Shown one piece after another: positions 17,662 through 25,846 of a DNA stretch of 64,000 bases. The notes beneath the pieces are model-generated. The model was not told where the DNA came from. It searched no databases and saw nothing but the letters and a program-made list of their open reading frames with translations. Positions within the stretch are counted from its first letter, which is position 1. Each line of letters starts with the position of its first letter. A program made the position numbers and the translations under genes. Source of the stretch: Ancrocorticia sp047501485 (GTDB taxonomy: Bacteria; Actinomycetota; Actinomycetes; Actinomycetales; Actinomycetaceae); contig JAZDRN010000008.1 of NCBI GenBank assembly GCA_047501485.1, positions 62,001 to 126,000 on the forward strand. Reading direction: 5' to 3'.

Positions 17662-18348
17662 ATGCCGCAGATTCTGGTGGTGGACGACGAACCCGTCTTC
17701 CGCGATACTCTCGCTTTCAATCTTCGCCGCGATGGCTATGAGGTTGTGACCGCGGGCGACGGCGTGGCCGCTGTCGAGGCGTTCGAATCGGCCTCCCCCG
17801 ATCTCATCCTGTTGGACCTGATGCTTCCAGGTATCTCGGGTATCGAGGTCTGCAAGCGGGTTCGTGAGAGCTCGAGCGTCCCGATCATCATGGTGACGGC
17901 GAAGGACGATGAGATAGACAAGGTGGTGGGATTGGAGGTCGGTGCGGACGATTACCTCACCAAGCCGTATTCCTACCGCGAGTTGCTCGCCCGGATCCGC
18001 GCGGTGCTGCGGCGTTCCATCCCGGAGGCTCCTCCCACGGAACCCAGCGAGGTACTGCGAGTGGGGCGCATCGAGATGGACACCGAGGCCCACGAGGTGC
18101 GCGTGAACGGGAGGGAGATTCAGATGCCGCTGCGGGAGTTCGAGCTGCTGGAACTCTTCCTGAACAACCCGGACCGAGTGCTGACCCGGAACCAGATTCT
18201 CGATCGCATCTGGGGCCTGAACTACATCGGGGATACGAAGACGCTCGACGTGCACGTCAAGCGCATCCGCTCCAAGATCGAGGAGGACCCCTCCCATCCC
18301 AAGGCTCTCATCACCGTGCGCGGCCTGGGATACAAGCTGGTCTCGTGA
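17662..18348 (+). CDS. regX3: RegX3-like response regulator
   Basis: 228-residue OmpR/PhoB-type regulator. The receiver domain starts ILVVDDEPVFRDTL (acidic Asp8/Asp9), phospho-acceptor Asp52 lies in LLDLMLPG, and the conserved Lys in YLTKPYSYREL. The C-terminal winged helix contains EFELLELFLNNPDRVLTRNQILDRIWG and DVHVKRIRSKIEEDPSHPKALITVRGLGYKLV. With SenX3 it activates phosphate-starvation genes. It is encoded directly behind its kinase. Confidence 0.94.
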   Translation: MPQILVVDDEPVFRDTLAFNLRRDGYEVVTAGDGVAAVEAFESASPDLILLDLMLPGISGIEVCKRVRESSSVPIIMVTAKDDEIDKVVGLEVGADDYLTKPYSYRELLARIRAVLRRSIPEAPPTEPSEVLRVGRIEMDTEAHEVRVNGREIQMPLREFELLELFLNNPDRVLTRNQILDRIWGLNYIGDTKTLDVHVKRIRSKIEEDPSHPKALITVRGLGYKLVS

Positions 18349-18569
18349 GCCACGCGATTGGTCCGATGGGGTTCGCGAGGTCGACTGCGAATCCGGGTGG
18401 CGCCCTCCCTCGCTGCAGGTCATCCGCCGGCTTTCCCGCTGATCGGATGTTTGCGCAGCTCCGGCTAGTTGTTTCTGCTGACGGCACTCGAGCAAAAGTC
18501 TGAGCTTATACCGGTCGTGTTAGAATGTCTATTTAGAACACCCAATCGCGACGAAGGGGCCTAGTCAGA

Positions 18570-19133
18570 ATGGCTTTCACAATCGGCGAGACTGTCGTCT
18601 ACCCTCATCATGGAGCTGCCTATATCGAGGATATCTCCACAAAGAAGATCCGTGGTGAGGAAAGACTGTACTTGACTCTTCGGGTCATGCAGGGCGATCT
18701 CGTTATTCAGGTTCCTGCCGATAAGGTCGAAGATGTCGGGGTGCGCGATGTTTCCAATGACAAGCAGCTTGAGAACGTCTTCAACGTCCTGCGCGCCGAG
18801 CATATCGAGGAGCCGGCCAACTGGTCGCGTCGTTTCAAGGCCAACAGCGAGAAGCTGACCTCCGGCGACGTCATCAAGGTTGCCGAGGTTGTGCGTGATC
18901 TGACCCGTCGAGTCTCCGATCGGCACCTGTCCGCGGGCGAGAAGCGTATGCTCTCGCAGGCGCGTCAGATCCTCGGATCCGAGGTCGCACTTGCTCGTGA
19001 GGTCGATGAGAAGGAAGCTCTCGACCTCCTCGATGAGATCCTCGCCGAGGCCATCGGTATCACCGCCTCAGAGGCGGAGACGGCGCCCGAGGCACCCGAA
19101 GAGGCCGAGGAGAACGCCGCCAAGGTGGAGTGA
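18570..19133 (+). CDS. carD: CarD-family RNA polymerase-binding regulator
   Basis: 187-residue transcription factor that binds the RNA polymerase beta subunit and stabilises open complexes at rRNA and housekeeping promoters. The N-terminal interaction domain begins MAFTIGETVVYPHHGAAYIED and has the TRCF-like barrel to about residue 65; the helical DNA-binding half follows (PANWSRRFKANSEKLTSGD, EVVRDLTRRVSDRHLSAGEKRML). The final 30 residues are an acidic Glu/Ala tail. A TAGAAT -10-like hexamer at 18521-18526 may be the promoter. Linkage to ispD-ispF is usual in actinobacteria. Confidence 0.94.
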   Translation: MAFTIGETVVYPHHGAAYIEDISTKKIRGEERLYLTLRVMQGDLVIQVPADKVEDVGVRDVSNDKQLENVFNVLRAEHIEEPANWSRRFKANSEKLTSGDVIKVAEVVRDLTRRVSDRHLSAGEKRMLSQARQILGSEVALAREVDEKEALDLLDEILAEAIGITASEAETAPEAPEEAEENAAKVE

Positions 19134-19213
19134 GAATCGCAGAGCGAGTGATCTTCGTTCGTGCGGTCGCGTTCGAATAGCACGTTCGGTGATTGTCGCA
19201 TAGTCTGAACGCC

Positions 19214-19930
19214 ATGAGCGTTGTAGCTGTCATCGCGGGTGCCGGAAACGGCACCCGCCTTGGTTCTCAGGGGGCCAAGGCCCTCGTCTCGCTGGGCGGA
19301 GAACCCCTGTTGGTCCACGCGGTGCGATCGATGGTCGAATCCGGAGTCATCGACGAGTGCGTCGTGACGGCTCCAATCGGCCATATCGCGTCCTTCCAGC
19401 AGGCTCTGGAACGGGCAGGCTTGAACGCGAAGGTGGTCGCCGGCGGAAGCACCAGGCAGGCCTCGGTGGCGGCCGGGCTCGACGCGGCGGGCGACGCCGA
19501 TTACGTATTGATCCACGATGCCGCACGGGCACTGACGCCGCACGCCCAGATTCGGGCCGTGGTGCAGGCGTTGCGGGCGGGGCACCCCGCCGTGGTCCCC
19601 GCGCTGCCGGTGGTGGATACCGTCAAGAGGGTGGGGCCCCTTGCCGAGGATGGGACGGAACCCGTGCTGGAGACGTTGGAACGGGGAGTCCTGCGCGGGA
19701 TGCAGACACCGCAAGGTTTCTTCATGGAGATGATTCGCGATGTTCACCGCCGCTTCGCGGCGGCCGCGGAGAACGAAGAGGGATCAGCCCCCGATGACGC
19801 TTTCCTCGCGGAAGCCGCGGGCGAGCCGGTTGTGCTGGTCCCCGGCAGCGAACGCGCCATGAAGATCACCCGGTCGCTCGATCTGAAGATCGCGGAGTTG
19901 CTGCTCCAGGACCCAGAGGCGGGGCTGTGA
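19214..19930 (+). CDS. ispD: 2-C-methyl-D-erythritol 4-phosphate cytidylyltransferase
   Basis: 238-residue MEP-pathway enzyme that makes CDP-methylerythritol. The nucleotide-binding motif VAVIAGAGNGTRLGSQGAKALVSLGGEPLL is at the N-terminus; VLIHDAARAL, PVVDTVKR and LRGMQTPQGFF are the substrate-site segments. The ATG at 19214 fits the conserved first strand; an upstream in-frame start at 19193 adds seven non-conserved residues. Its stop overlaps the ispF ATG by one base, so the pair is co-translated. Confidence 0.92.
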   Translation: MSVVAVIAGAGNGTRLGSQGAKALVSLGGEPLLVHAVRSMVESGVIDECVVTAPIGHIASFQQALERAGLNAKVVAGGSTRQASVAAGLDAAGDADYVLIHDAARALTPHAQIRAVVQALRAGHPAVVPALPVVDTVKRVGPLAEDGTEPVLETLERGVLRGMQTPQGFFMEMIRDVHRRFAAAAENEEGSAPDDAFLAEAAGEPVVLVPGSERAMKITRSLDLKIAELLLQDPEAGL

Positions 19931-20409
19931 TGGATATTCGCGTCGGCACCGGTGTAGACGTCCACGCCTACAGTTCCGATCCGCAACGGATGCTCCATCT
20001 GGCCTGCCTGGAATGGCCGGGCGAAAGGGCTCTGGAAGGTCACTCCGACGCTGACGTCGCAGCCCACGCCGCATGCGACGCGGTCCTCATCGCCGCCGGC
20101 GCCGGTGATCTGGGCACCGTCTTCGGGACGAACCGACCGGAATGGTCGGGTGCTTCCGGTAGTGAGCTGCTGGCGGAGGCGGTGCGCCTGGTGCGGGAAG
20201 CGGGCTGGGCGATATCGAACGTCTCGATCCAGATCGTCAGCCAGTGCCCGCGTTTCCTACCTCGCAAGGCGGAAGCGGAGCATGCTATGACGGCGGTGGT
20301 TGGTGCACCGGTCTCCGTGAGTGCCACCACCACGGACCGCCTCGGGTTCACCGGCAGGGAAGAGGGCATGGCCGCAATCGCCACGGCGCTGGTGACGCGC
20401 TCGCTGTAG
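19930..20409 (+). CDS. ispF: 2-C-methyl-D-erythritol 2,4-cyclodiphosphate synthase
   Basis: 159-residue enzyme of isoprenoid precursor synthesis, trimeric with a Zn2+ site. Metal ligands Asp and His lie in VGTGVDVHAYS, the signature is GHSDADVAAHAACDAVLIAAGAGDLGTVF, and the C-terminal STTTDRLGFTGREEGMAAIATAL is conserved. It starts at the ATG overlapping the ispD stop (TGATG). The preceding GTG at 19927 is in frame but unnecessary. Confidence 0.93.
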   Translation: MDIRVGTGVDVHAYSSDPQRMLHLACLEWPGERALEGHSDADVAAHAACDAVLIAAGAGDLGTVFGTNRPEWSGASGSELLAEAVRLVREAGWAISNVSIQIVSQCPRFLPRKAEAEHAMTAVVGAPVSVSATTTDRLGFTGREEGMAAIATALVTRSL

Positions 20410-20706
20410 TTCCTTGGCCGGTTGCGAGCAGGGACGCGCCCTGTCATGCTCGCGACGTTTGGGCGCGGATCCCTTTCCTTCATGGGCATACCAGCGATGG
20501 CTGCGCCGTATATGGCACAGCGTCCGCTCACACGCCCATCAAGGATGGACGCCTGGAATCAAGTCCCGATGAGGAGCGTGCGTTTTCCCGGTGCCGTGGA
20601 CGCGACACGCGCGGAGGCGATTCGACTCGCGGGGCGGCCGCTTTCACGATCCACGGCATACCAGCGAAGACGAAACGGCCTAGGACGAATGTCCTTACGC
20701 AAGCCG
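20410..20706. other. Non-coding gap upstream of nrdD control region
   Basis: About 300 bases between ispF and the NrdR boxes without a credible gene; short open frames here lack start signals and family-like sequence. A 13-base direct repeat GGCATACCAGCGA occurs at 20485-20497 and 20655-20667. Nothing else recognised. Confidence 0.5.
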
Positions 20707-20710
20707 AGAC

Positions 20711-20757
20711 CCCTAGATGTAGTGTTACATCGTTGTAATTCGCACTAGATGTAGTGT
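20711..20757 (+). promoter_or_regulatory. Tandem NrdR boxes upstream of nrdD
   Basis: Two near-identical 15-mers: CCCTAGATGTAGTGT (20711-20725) and CACTAGATGTAGTGT (20743-20757). They contain the palindromic CACTA-N4-TAGTG core expected for NrdR repressor sites. Centres are 32 bases apart, about three helical turns, matching the paired-box layout known at nrd promoters. NrdR would repress nrdDG when dATP/ATP is ample. Confidence 0.8.
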
Positions 20758-20808
20758 TTGAGGGGCGCCGAGCCTGGTTACCGGCCCGCAGGGCAAGGAG
20801 GAGAATCC

Positions 20809-23103
20809 GTGGCAGTCATGGGAACGAAACAGATGGATGGCCCTGAAGCATCGCTGGAAACCCTGATGGTGGGCAAGCGCGACGGCCGGTGCGTGGAGTT
20901 CGATCGCCAGCGGATCACCGACGCCGTGGCCAAGGCGTTCGAGGCGGTCCACGGAGATGTGCTCCAGGCAGAGACCGCACCGGCACACAGCGAGATCGAC
21001 GAGCTGACGAGCCGCATAGAGTCTGAGCTCGTTTCCCGCTACACCGGATTGGTGCAGATCTACGAAATCCAGTCGGTGGTCGAACACGTGCTGCTGGAGT
21101 CGGGCGAGCACGAAGTGGCCAAGGCGTACATCGACTACCGGGTCCACCGCGACCTGGAACGTTCCAAGGCCACCGATATCAACCATACGGTCGGGCGTCT
21201 GATCAGCAAGGACTCGGCGGTCGTCAACGAGAACGCGAACAAGGACGCCGACGTCTTCAACACCCAGCGCGACCTCACGGCGGGGGCCGCCGCCAAGGCG
21301 ATCGGCCTGCGCATGCTTCCACCGCATGTCGCAAACGCTCATCAAAAGGGCGATATCCACTACCATGACCTGGACTACCACCCCTACACGCCCATGACGA
21401 ACTGTTGCCTGGTCGATTTCGAGGCCATGCTGGGGCAGGGTTACCAGATCGGGAACGCACAGGTGGATTCCCCGCGCTCCATCCAGACGGCCACCGCTCA
21501 GATCGCTCAGATCATCGCCAATGTGTCCTCGAGCCAATACGGCGGGGTGACGGTCAACCGGATCGACGAACTGCTGGCCCCCTACGCCGAACTGAACCTC
21601 GCCAAGCATATGGAGGACGCCGGCACCTGGCTGCCGGACGAGTCCACCCATCGCGACTACGCCGAGGCCAAGACCCGTAAAGACATCTACGATGCGATGC
21701 AGTCCTTGGAATACGAGATCAACACCCTCTTCACCTCGAACGGGCAGACGCCGTTCACCTCTGTGGGCTTCGGGCTGGGCGAGGGCTGGATCGAGCGCGA
21801 GATCCAGCGCGCGATCCTCAACATCCGCATAACCGGCCTGGGCAAGGAACACCGCACGGCGATCTTCCCGAAGCTCATCTTCACCCTCAAGCGCGGCCTC
21901 AACCTGGCGCTCGGCGATCCGAACTACGACATCAAGCAACTGGCCGTCGAATGCTCCACCAAGCGCATGTACCCCGATGTCCTCTCCTACGACAAGATCG
22001 TGGAGCTGACCGGGAGCTTCAAGGCGCCGATGGGGTGCCGCTCCTTCCTGCAGGGATGGAAAGACGCGGAGGGCAACGAGGTGAACGAGGGGCGTATGAA
22101 CCTCGGGGTCGTCACCCTCAACCTTCCCCGCATCGCCATGGAGGCCCGGGGCGATAAGGATGCGTTCTGGCGCATCCTGGACGAACGCCTCTCCATCCTG
22201 GGCGATGCGCTCGTCTACAAGGTGGAGCGCTGCAAGCAGGCCACGCCCGCCAACGCCCCGATCCTGTACCAGCATGGTGCGTTCGGGCATCGACTGAATC
22301 GCGACGACGACGTCGACCAGTTGTTCCGGGATGGGCGCGCCACCGTGTCCCTCGGCTATATCGGCCTGTACGAGGTGGCGTCCGCCTTCTACGGTGGACA
22401 GTGGGAAGGCGATGCGGAAGCCAAGGAGTTCACCCTCGAGGTGCTGAGGGCGCTGTTCTCGCGTACTCGCGAATGGAAGGCCCGGTACGGCTACCATTTC
22501 AGCGTCTATTCGACGCCGAGCGAGTCCCTGACCGATCGCTTCTGCCGAATGGATCGCGAGAAGTTCGGAGTGGTCGAGGACATCACGGATAAGGAGTATT
22601 ACACCAACTCCTTCCACTACGACGTCCGCAAGGATCCCACCCCATTCGAGAAGATCGACTTCGAGAAGGACTACCCCGTTTTCACCAGTGGCGGCTTCAT
22701 CCACTACTGCGAGTACCCGGTGCTGCAGCAGAATCCGAAGGCTCTGGAAGCAGTGTGGGACTACGCCTACGACAGGGTGGGGTACCTGGGGACGAACACT
22801 CCTATCGACCACTGCTACGAGTGCGGCTACTCCGGTGATTTCACCCCCACAGAGCGCGGTTTCATGTGCCCCGATTGCTCCAATACGAACCCGGAGACCT
22901 GTGACGTGGTCAAGCGCACCTGTGGCTACCTCGGCAATCCGCAGCAGCGCCCGATGGTGCACGGCCGCCATGTCGAGATCTCCTCGCGGGTCAAGCACAT
23001 GGAAGGGGCCGTCAGGACGGAACGGGATTCGGCTGGATCGGATCGTAGTTCGGCGTATTCCGCCGGTCGGGCGGGAGGTCCGATGGGATCGAGGCGCGAA
23101 TAA
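20809..23103 (+). CDS. nrdD: Anaerobic (class III) ribonucleoside-triphosphate reductase
   Basis: 764 residues from the GTG at 20809, chosen because AAGGAGG lies seven bases upstream; the ATG at 20818 is an alternative. It reduces NTPs to dNTPs with a glycyl radical under anoxia. The N-terminal ATP-cone (residues about 15-105: VGKRDGRCVEFDRQRITDAVAKAFEAVHG) is the allosteric nucleotide site. The catalytic barrel has HYHDLDYHPYTPMTNCCLVDF. The C-terminus holds a four-Cys zinc site (CYECGYSG and FMCPDCSN) and the glycyl-radical loop RTCGYLG. Its TAA overlaps the nrdG ATG. Confidence 0.95.
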   Translation: MAVMGTKQMDGPEASLETLMVGKRDGRCVEFDRQRITDAVAKAFEAVHGDVLQAETAPAHSEIDELTSRIESELVSRYTGLVQIYEIQSVVEHVLLESGEHEVAKAYIDYRVHRDLERSKATDINHTVGRLISKDSAVVNENANKDADVFNTQRDLTAGAAAKAIGLRMLPPHVANAHQKGDIHYHDLDYHPYTPMTNCCLVDFEAMLGQGYQIGNAQVDSPRSIQTATAQIAQIIANVSSSQYGGVTVNRIDELLAPYAELNLAKHMEDAGTWLPDESTHRDYAEAKTRKDIYDAMQSLEYEINTLFTSNGQTPFTSVGFGLGEGWIEREIQRAILNIRITGLGKEHRTAIFPKLIFTLKRGLNLALGDPNYDIKQLAVECSTKRMYPDVLSYDKIVELTGSFKAPMGCRSFLQGWKDAEGNEVNEGRMNLGVVTLNLPRIAMEARGDKDAFWRILDERLSILGDALVYKVERCKQATPANAPILYQHGAFGHRLNRDDDVDQLFRDGRATVSLGYIGLYEVASAFYGGQWEGDAEAKEFTLEVLRALFSRTREWKARYGYHFSVYSTPSESLTDRFCRMDREKFGVVEDITDKEYYTNSFHYDVRKDPTPFEKIDFEKDYPVFTSGGFIHYCEYPVLQQNPKALEAVWDYAYDRVGYLGTNTPIDHCYECGYSGDFTPTERGFMCPDCSNTNPETCDVVKRTCGYLGNPQQRPMVHGRHVEISSRVKHMEGAVRTERDSAGSDRSSAYSAGRAGGPMGSRRE

Positions 23104-23666
23104 TGGCTCGCACTCCTGATCCGGGCACGTGGCGCTCGGAGAAGGTCAGCCAAGGGCGCGTCGCGGACTACAAACCGTTCTCCATGGTGGACGGGGAGGG
23201 GGTGCGCTGCTCTCTCTACGTGTCGGGTTGTCTGTTCGCCTGCGAGGGGTGTTTCAACGAGGCAGCGTGGAGTTTCCGGTACGGGAGACCGTACGACGAC
23301 GACTTGGAGGACCGTATCCTCGCCGACCTCGCCCAGCCCTATGTCCAGGGATTGTCGCTGCTGGGTGGGGAGCCGTTCCTCAACACCGGGACATGTCTCA
23401 GGTTGGTGCACCGCATGCGAGCCGAGTTCGGGCGTACGAAGGACGTGTGGTGCTGGACGGGCTATCGGTTTGAAGAGCTGCGAGACGATTCCGCGGACAA
23501 GCTGGCGCTCTTGGACGAGATCGATGTGCTCATCGACGGCCGGTTCGAGATCGGCCAGAAGGATTTCTCGCTTCGGTTCCGGGGGAGTCGCAACCAGCGC
23601 ATTCTCGACGTTCCGCGTTCGTTGGGCGAGGGCCGAGCGGTGGAGTGGGGTTGCCTCGTCGGTTGA
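23103..23666 (+). CDS. nrdG: Anaerobic ribonucleotide reductase activating protein
   Basis: 187-residue radical-SAM activase that installs the glycyl radical in NrdD. The [4Fe-4S]-binding motif is CLFACEGC (Cys-x3-Cys-x2-Cys) near residues 43-50, preceded by DGEGVRCSLYVSGC. LSLLGGEPFLN is the GGE SAM-binding motif. Start ATG overlaps the nrdD stop by one base, so both come from the NrdR-controlled transcript. A length of 187 is slightly longer than typical because of a short N-terminal extension. Confidence 0.93.
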   Translation: MARTPDPGTWRSEKVSQGRVADYKPFSMVDGEGVRCSLYVSGCLFACEGCFNEAAWSFRYGRPYDDDLEDRILADLAQPYVQGLSLLGGEPFLNTGTCLRLVHRMRAEFGRTKDVWCWTGYRFEELRDDSADKLALLDEIDVLIDGRFEIGQKDFSLRFRGSRNQRILDVPRSLGEGRAVEWGCLVG

Positions 23667-23704
23667 GGCCATTGGCTGGCGTGCCCGCGGCCCCGGCTCA
23701 ATGA

Positions 23705-23727
23705 CCTCCCGTCACCCAGACGGGAGG
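23705..23727 (+). terminator. Hairpin after nrdG
   Basis: CCTCCCGTC (23705-23713), loop ACCCA, GACGGGAGG (23719-23727): a perfect 9-bp stem 38 bases after nrdG. No T-run. Confidence 0.5.
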
Positions 23728-23759
23728 CGGACGAGCTCTGCTCACCCCCTCATCGTCTC

Positions 23760-23797
23760 GTGAGGTCGGCAAATCTCCGTGAGGTCGGCAAATCTCC
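23760..23797. repeat. 19-bp perfect tandem duplication
   Basis: The 19-mer GTGAGGTCGGCAAATCTCC occurs twice head-to-tail (23760-23778, 23779-23797). GACCTCAC at 23806-23813 is complementary to its first eight bases, so a stem with either copy is possible. It sits just upstream of the Fur-like operator. Confidence 0.7.
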
Positions 23798-23826
23798 TGC
23801 TGAGAGACCTCACTTACACATTTAGC

Positions 23827-23845
23827 GATAATGATAATCATTAGC
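23827..23845 (+). promoter_or_regulatory. Fur-family operator (Fur/Zur box) and overlapping promoter
   Basis: GATAATGATAATCATTAGC agrees at 18 of 19 positions with the classical Fur-box consensus as I recall it. TATACT at 23846-23851 directly behind is a good -10 element, so a bound repressor would block transcription of the surface-protein/metal-transporter operon that starts at 23905. Whether iron, zinc or manganese is sensed cannot be told from the box; the ZnuABC-like transporter favours zinc or manganese. Confidence 0.8.
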
Positions 23846-23904
23846 TATACTAGTTGCGTCTGGAAGTACCACCCACCATTCAGAAGCTAGAGAGCTAGAT
23901 ATTC

Positions 23905-25788
23905 ATGAATAGACCTTCCATTGCCTCCGCGGGGAAACGAGGTAGTCCGATGCTCGTGGCCAGGAGGGGAGAGGGCGCTGTCGGCATCGCCGCTTTCAGC
24001 GCACTGGCTGTTACGGCGGCGATCCTTGGCTCCTCCGTCGCGCCGGCGTTGGCCACGAACGAACAAGAACACGAAACCGAGACAGCGCAGCGTATCGTCC
24101 TGGCTGAAGGACACATCGATGCGTTCCATGTGAACGTGCAAGATGGCGAACTCCAACTCACACTGGAGGACGAGGCCGACGACGGCGAGGTGACCGCCTA
24201 TTCTCCCGACGACGTCGAACTTCGTATCAAGGAGCAGGCGAAGACCGGCTTTGAGAACTCAGACGAGGTTCCGGAGGCACTGCGCGGTGAAGAGGGATAC
24301 CATCTGACGCCGGAACTCGGCGATGATCTGCTATGGCCGGGATGGGCCGGCTCCGAAGTGGACGAGGCTTCCCTCGACCTGATCGATATCGACGTCGAAG
24401 CTCTCGAAGGCCCCGGCGATGTCTTCTTCTGGACCGAGGACGAACAGTTCGAGGTACAGCTACCAGGTGTTATCGAGCTGGATGATATTGACAGTGCCAA
24501 GGCGAACTGGGCCTTCAGCGAACCGGGAACCTACGAGCTCACCGTTTCCGCAAGCGCTGTGAATACCGAGTCCGGCGAGATCCACGAGACGAACTCAAGC
24601 GACTACCTCTTCACCGTGGGGGACCCCGCGGAGGAACCTGCTCCCGTCGATCCCTCCGATCAGTCCGGAGATCCGGAACGAACCGATGATGTGGCAGACG
24701 GCACGGACGCCGTGGAAGAGGAGTCCAGGCAGAGTAACAACTTGGAGGCCCGGAGCCTTCTCGGTTCGGATGTTTCCACATCCCTGCGTTCGGCGAATCC
24801 GCAGGCGCTGGCACCGATGGCCAACCAGGAAGAGAGCCCTGAAGCGGACGCCGATAGGAGCGTCTGCTGGAACGAGTACAAACTGGACGAGGGACACACC
24901 GACGTTTTCTACCTGAACCACAACGATGGGCAACCTTTCCTGGCGCTCAAGGATGACACCGTTTCACCATATGAAGTCCGCAATCCGCTGGATGTCGAAC
25001 TGCACGCCAAACAAGAATCGCTTGCCACCATGCCTGAATCCGAGGTTGTTCCCGAGGGGATTCGTGGGCAAGAGGTTTATCACCTTCCGTTGACTCAGCA
25101 AAGCGGACTCTTATGGCCGGGCTGGGAGAGTCAACCTCTGGGAAATACAGGCTATGACCAGGTCGACATCAAAGTCACCAATGTCGACGGTCCGGGCGAC
25201 GTCTATCTGTGGAGCGAAGGAAGTTTCGGTTCTGCAGCCGTGTCTCTCTTCGACAACGGGGGATTCACCTTCCCAGGCACAATCCATCAGGAATATCTCG
25301 CCCACACTCATGCTCATTGGGCTTTCACCGAGCCCGGTGCGTACCACTTCACCGTGAGTGCCGACGCGATCAACTCCAGTACGGGAGAGCGCGTAGAGCT
25401 TCCCGAGACCATGTATCTTTTCACCGCGGGCAATGACATCCCGCAGGATGCCTATGACTGTCGCGGTATAGGCGGCGATGGTCCCTCTAATGGAAATGGT
25501 GACGGAAATACCGACGGCAACGACGACGGCAACGACAACGCCGTCGTGAACGGTGGCGACGACAAGAAAGGCGGAGCGGGCCAAGGGGGCTCCGGAAACG
25601 TCAACGGCTCCGGTAGCGGAAACGACAACGGCGGACGTGGCTCTCTTCCCATGACCGGATTCAGCTCGCAGATGATGACCAGTCTGGGTGTTGGGCTGCT
25701 GGCGGCGGGCGCTGGTGCCGGCGCACTACTGCTATCGCGTCGCCAGCGCGAGGCTGGAAATGGCGCGGGCATACATGCGTCACTCTGA
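23905..25788 (+). CDS. LPxTG surface protein with two anchored-repeat domains
   Basis: 627-residue cell-wall protein. A signal peptide ends near ALA-T51 after a hydrophobic core AAFSALAVTAAILGSS. Two surface-repeat domains (TIGR03769-type, named from memory) follow: a divergent one at about 66-232 (EGHIDAFHVN ... EGPGDVFFW ... WAFSEPGTYELTV) and a canonical one at about 333-510 (EGHTDVFYLNHNDG ... LLWPGWESQ ... GPGDVYLW ... AHTHAHWAFTEPGAY). A Gly/Asn/Asp-rich spacer leads to sorting signal LPMTG, membrane segment and RRQR tail. First gene behind the Fur box. Start ATG 23905 has a weak ribosome site; ATG 23950 is possible. Confidence 0.85.
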   Translation: MNRPSIASAGKRGSPMLVARRGEGAVGIAAFSALAVTAAILGSSVAPALATNEQEHETETAQRIVLAEGHIDAFHVNVQDGELQLTLEDEADDGEVTAYSPDDVELRIKEQAKTGFENSDEVPEALRGEEGYHLTPELGDDLLWPGWAGSEVDEASLDLIDIDVEALEGPGDVFFWTEDEQFEVQLPGVIELDDIDSAKANWAFSEPGTYELTVSASAVNTESGEIHETNSSDYLFTVGDPAEEPAPVDPSDQSGDPERTDDVADGTDAVEEESRQSNNLEARSLLGSDVSTSLRSANPQALAPMANQEESPEADADRSVCWNEYKLDEGHTDVFYLNHNDGQPFLALKDDTVSPYEVRNPLDVELHAKQESLATMPESEVVPEGIRGQEVYHLPLTQQSGLLWPGWESQPLGNTGYDQVDIKVTNVDGPGDVYLWSEGSFGSAAVSLFDNGGFTFPGTIHQEYLAHTHAHWAFTEPGAYHFTVSADAINSSTGERVELPETMYLFTAGNDIPQDAYDCRGIGGDGPSNGNGDGNTDGNDDGNDNAVVNGGDDKKGGAGQGGSGNVNGSGSGNDNGGRGSLPMTGFSSQMMTSLGVGLLAAGAGAGALLLSRRQREAGNGAGIHASL

Positions 25789-25846
25789 GGCGAGAAGAGT
25801 ATCTCGTAGGCCTGCCGACGCTCCTGAGAGGGAGCGACGGCGGCCG

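Noticed and set aside
16432..18495. 687-codon minus-strand frame across senX3-regX3
   Set aside because: Antisense to two confident genes, no ribosome site, no recognisable domain.
20725..22998. 757-codon open frame on the minus strand
   Set aside because: Lies antisense to nrdD in full register with it; sequence is a mirror of the nrdD codon bias and shows no family motif.
23760..23905. Riboswitch upstream of the metal operon
   Set aside because: The leader is short and shows no conserved riboswitch core; the Fur-type box and -10 element explain regulation better.
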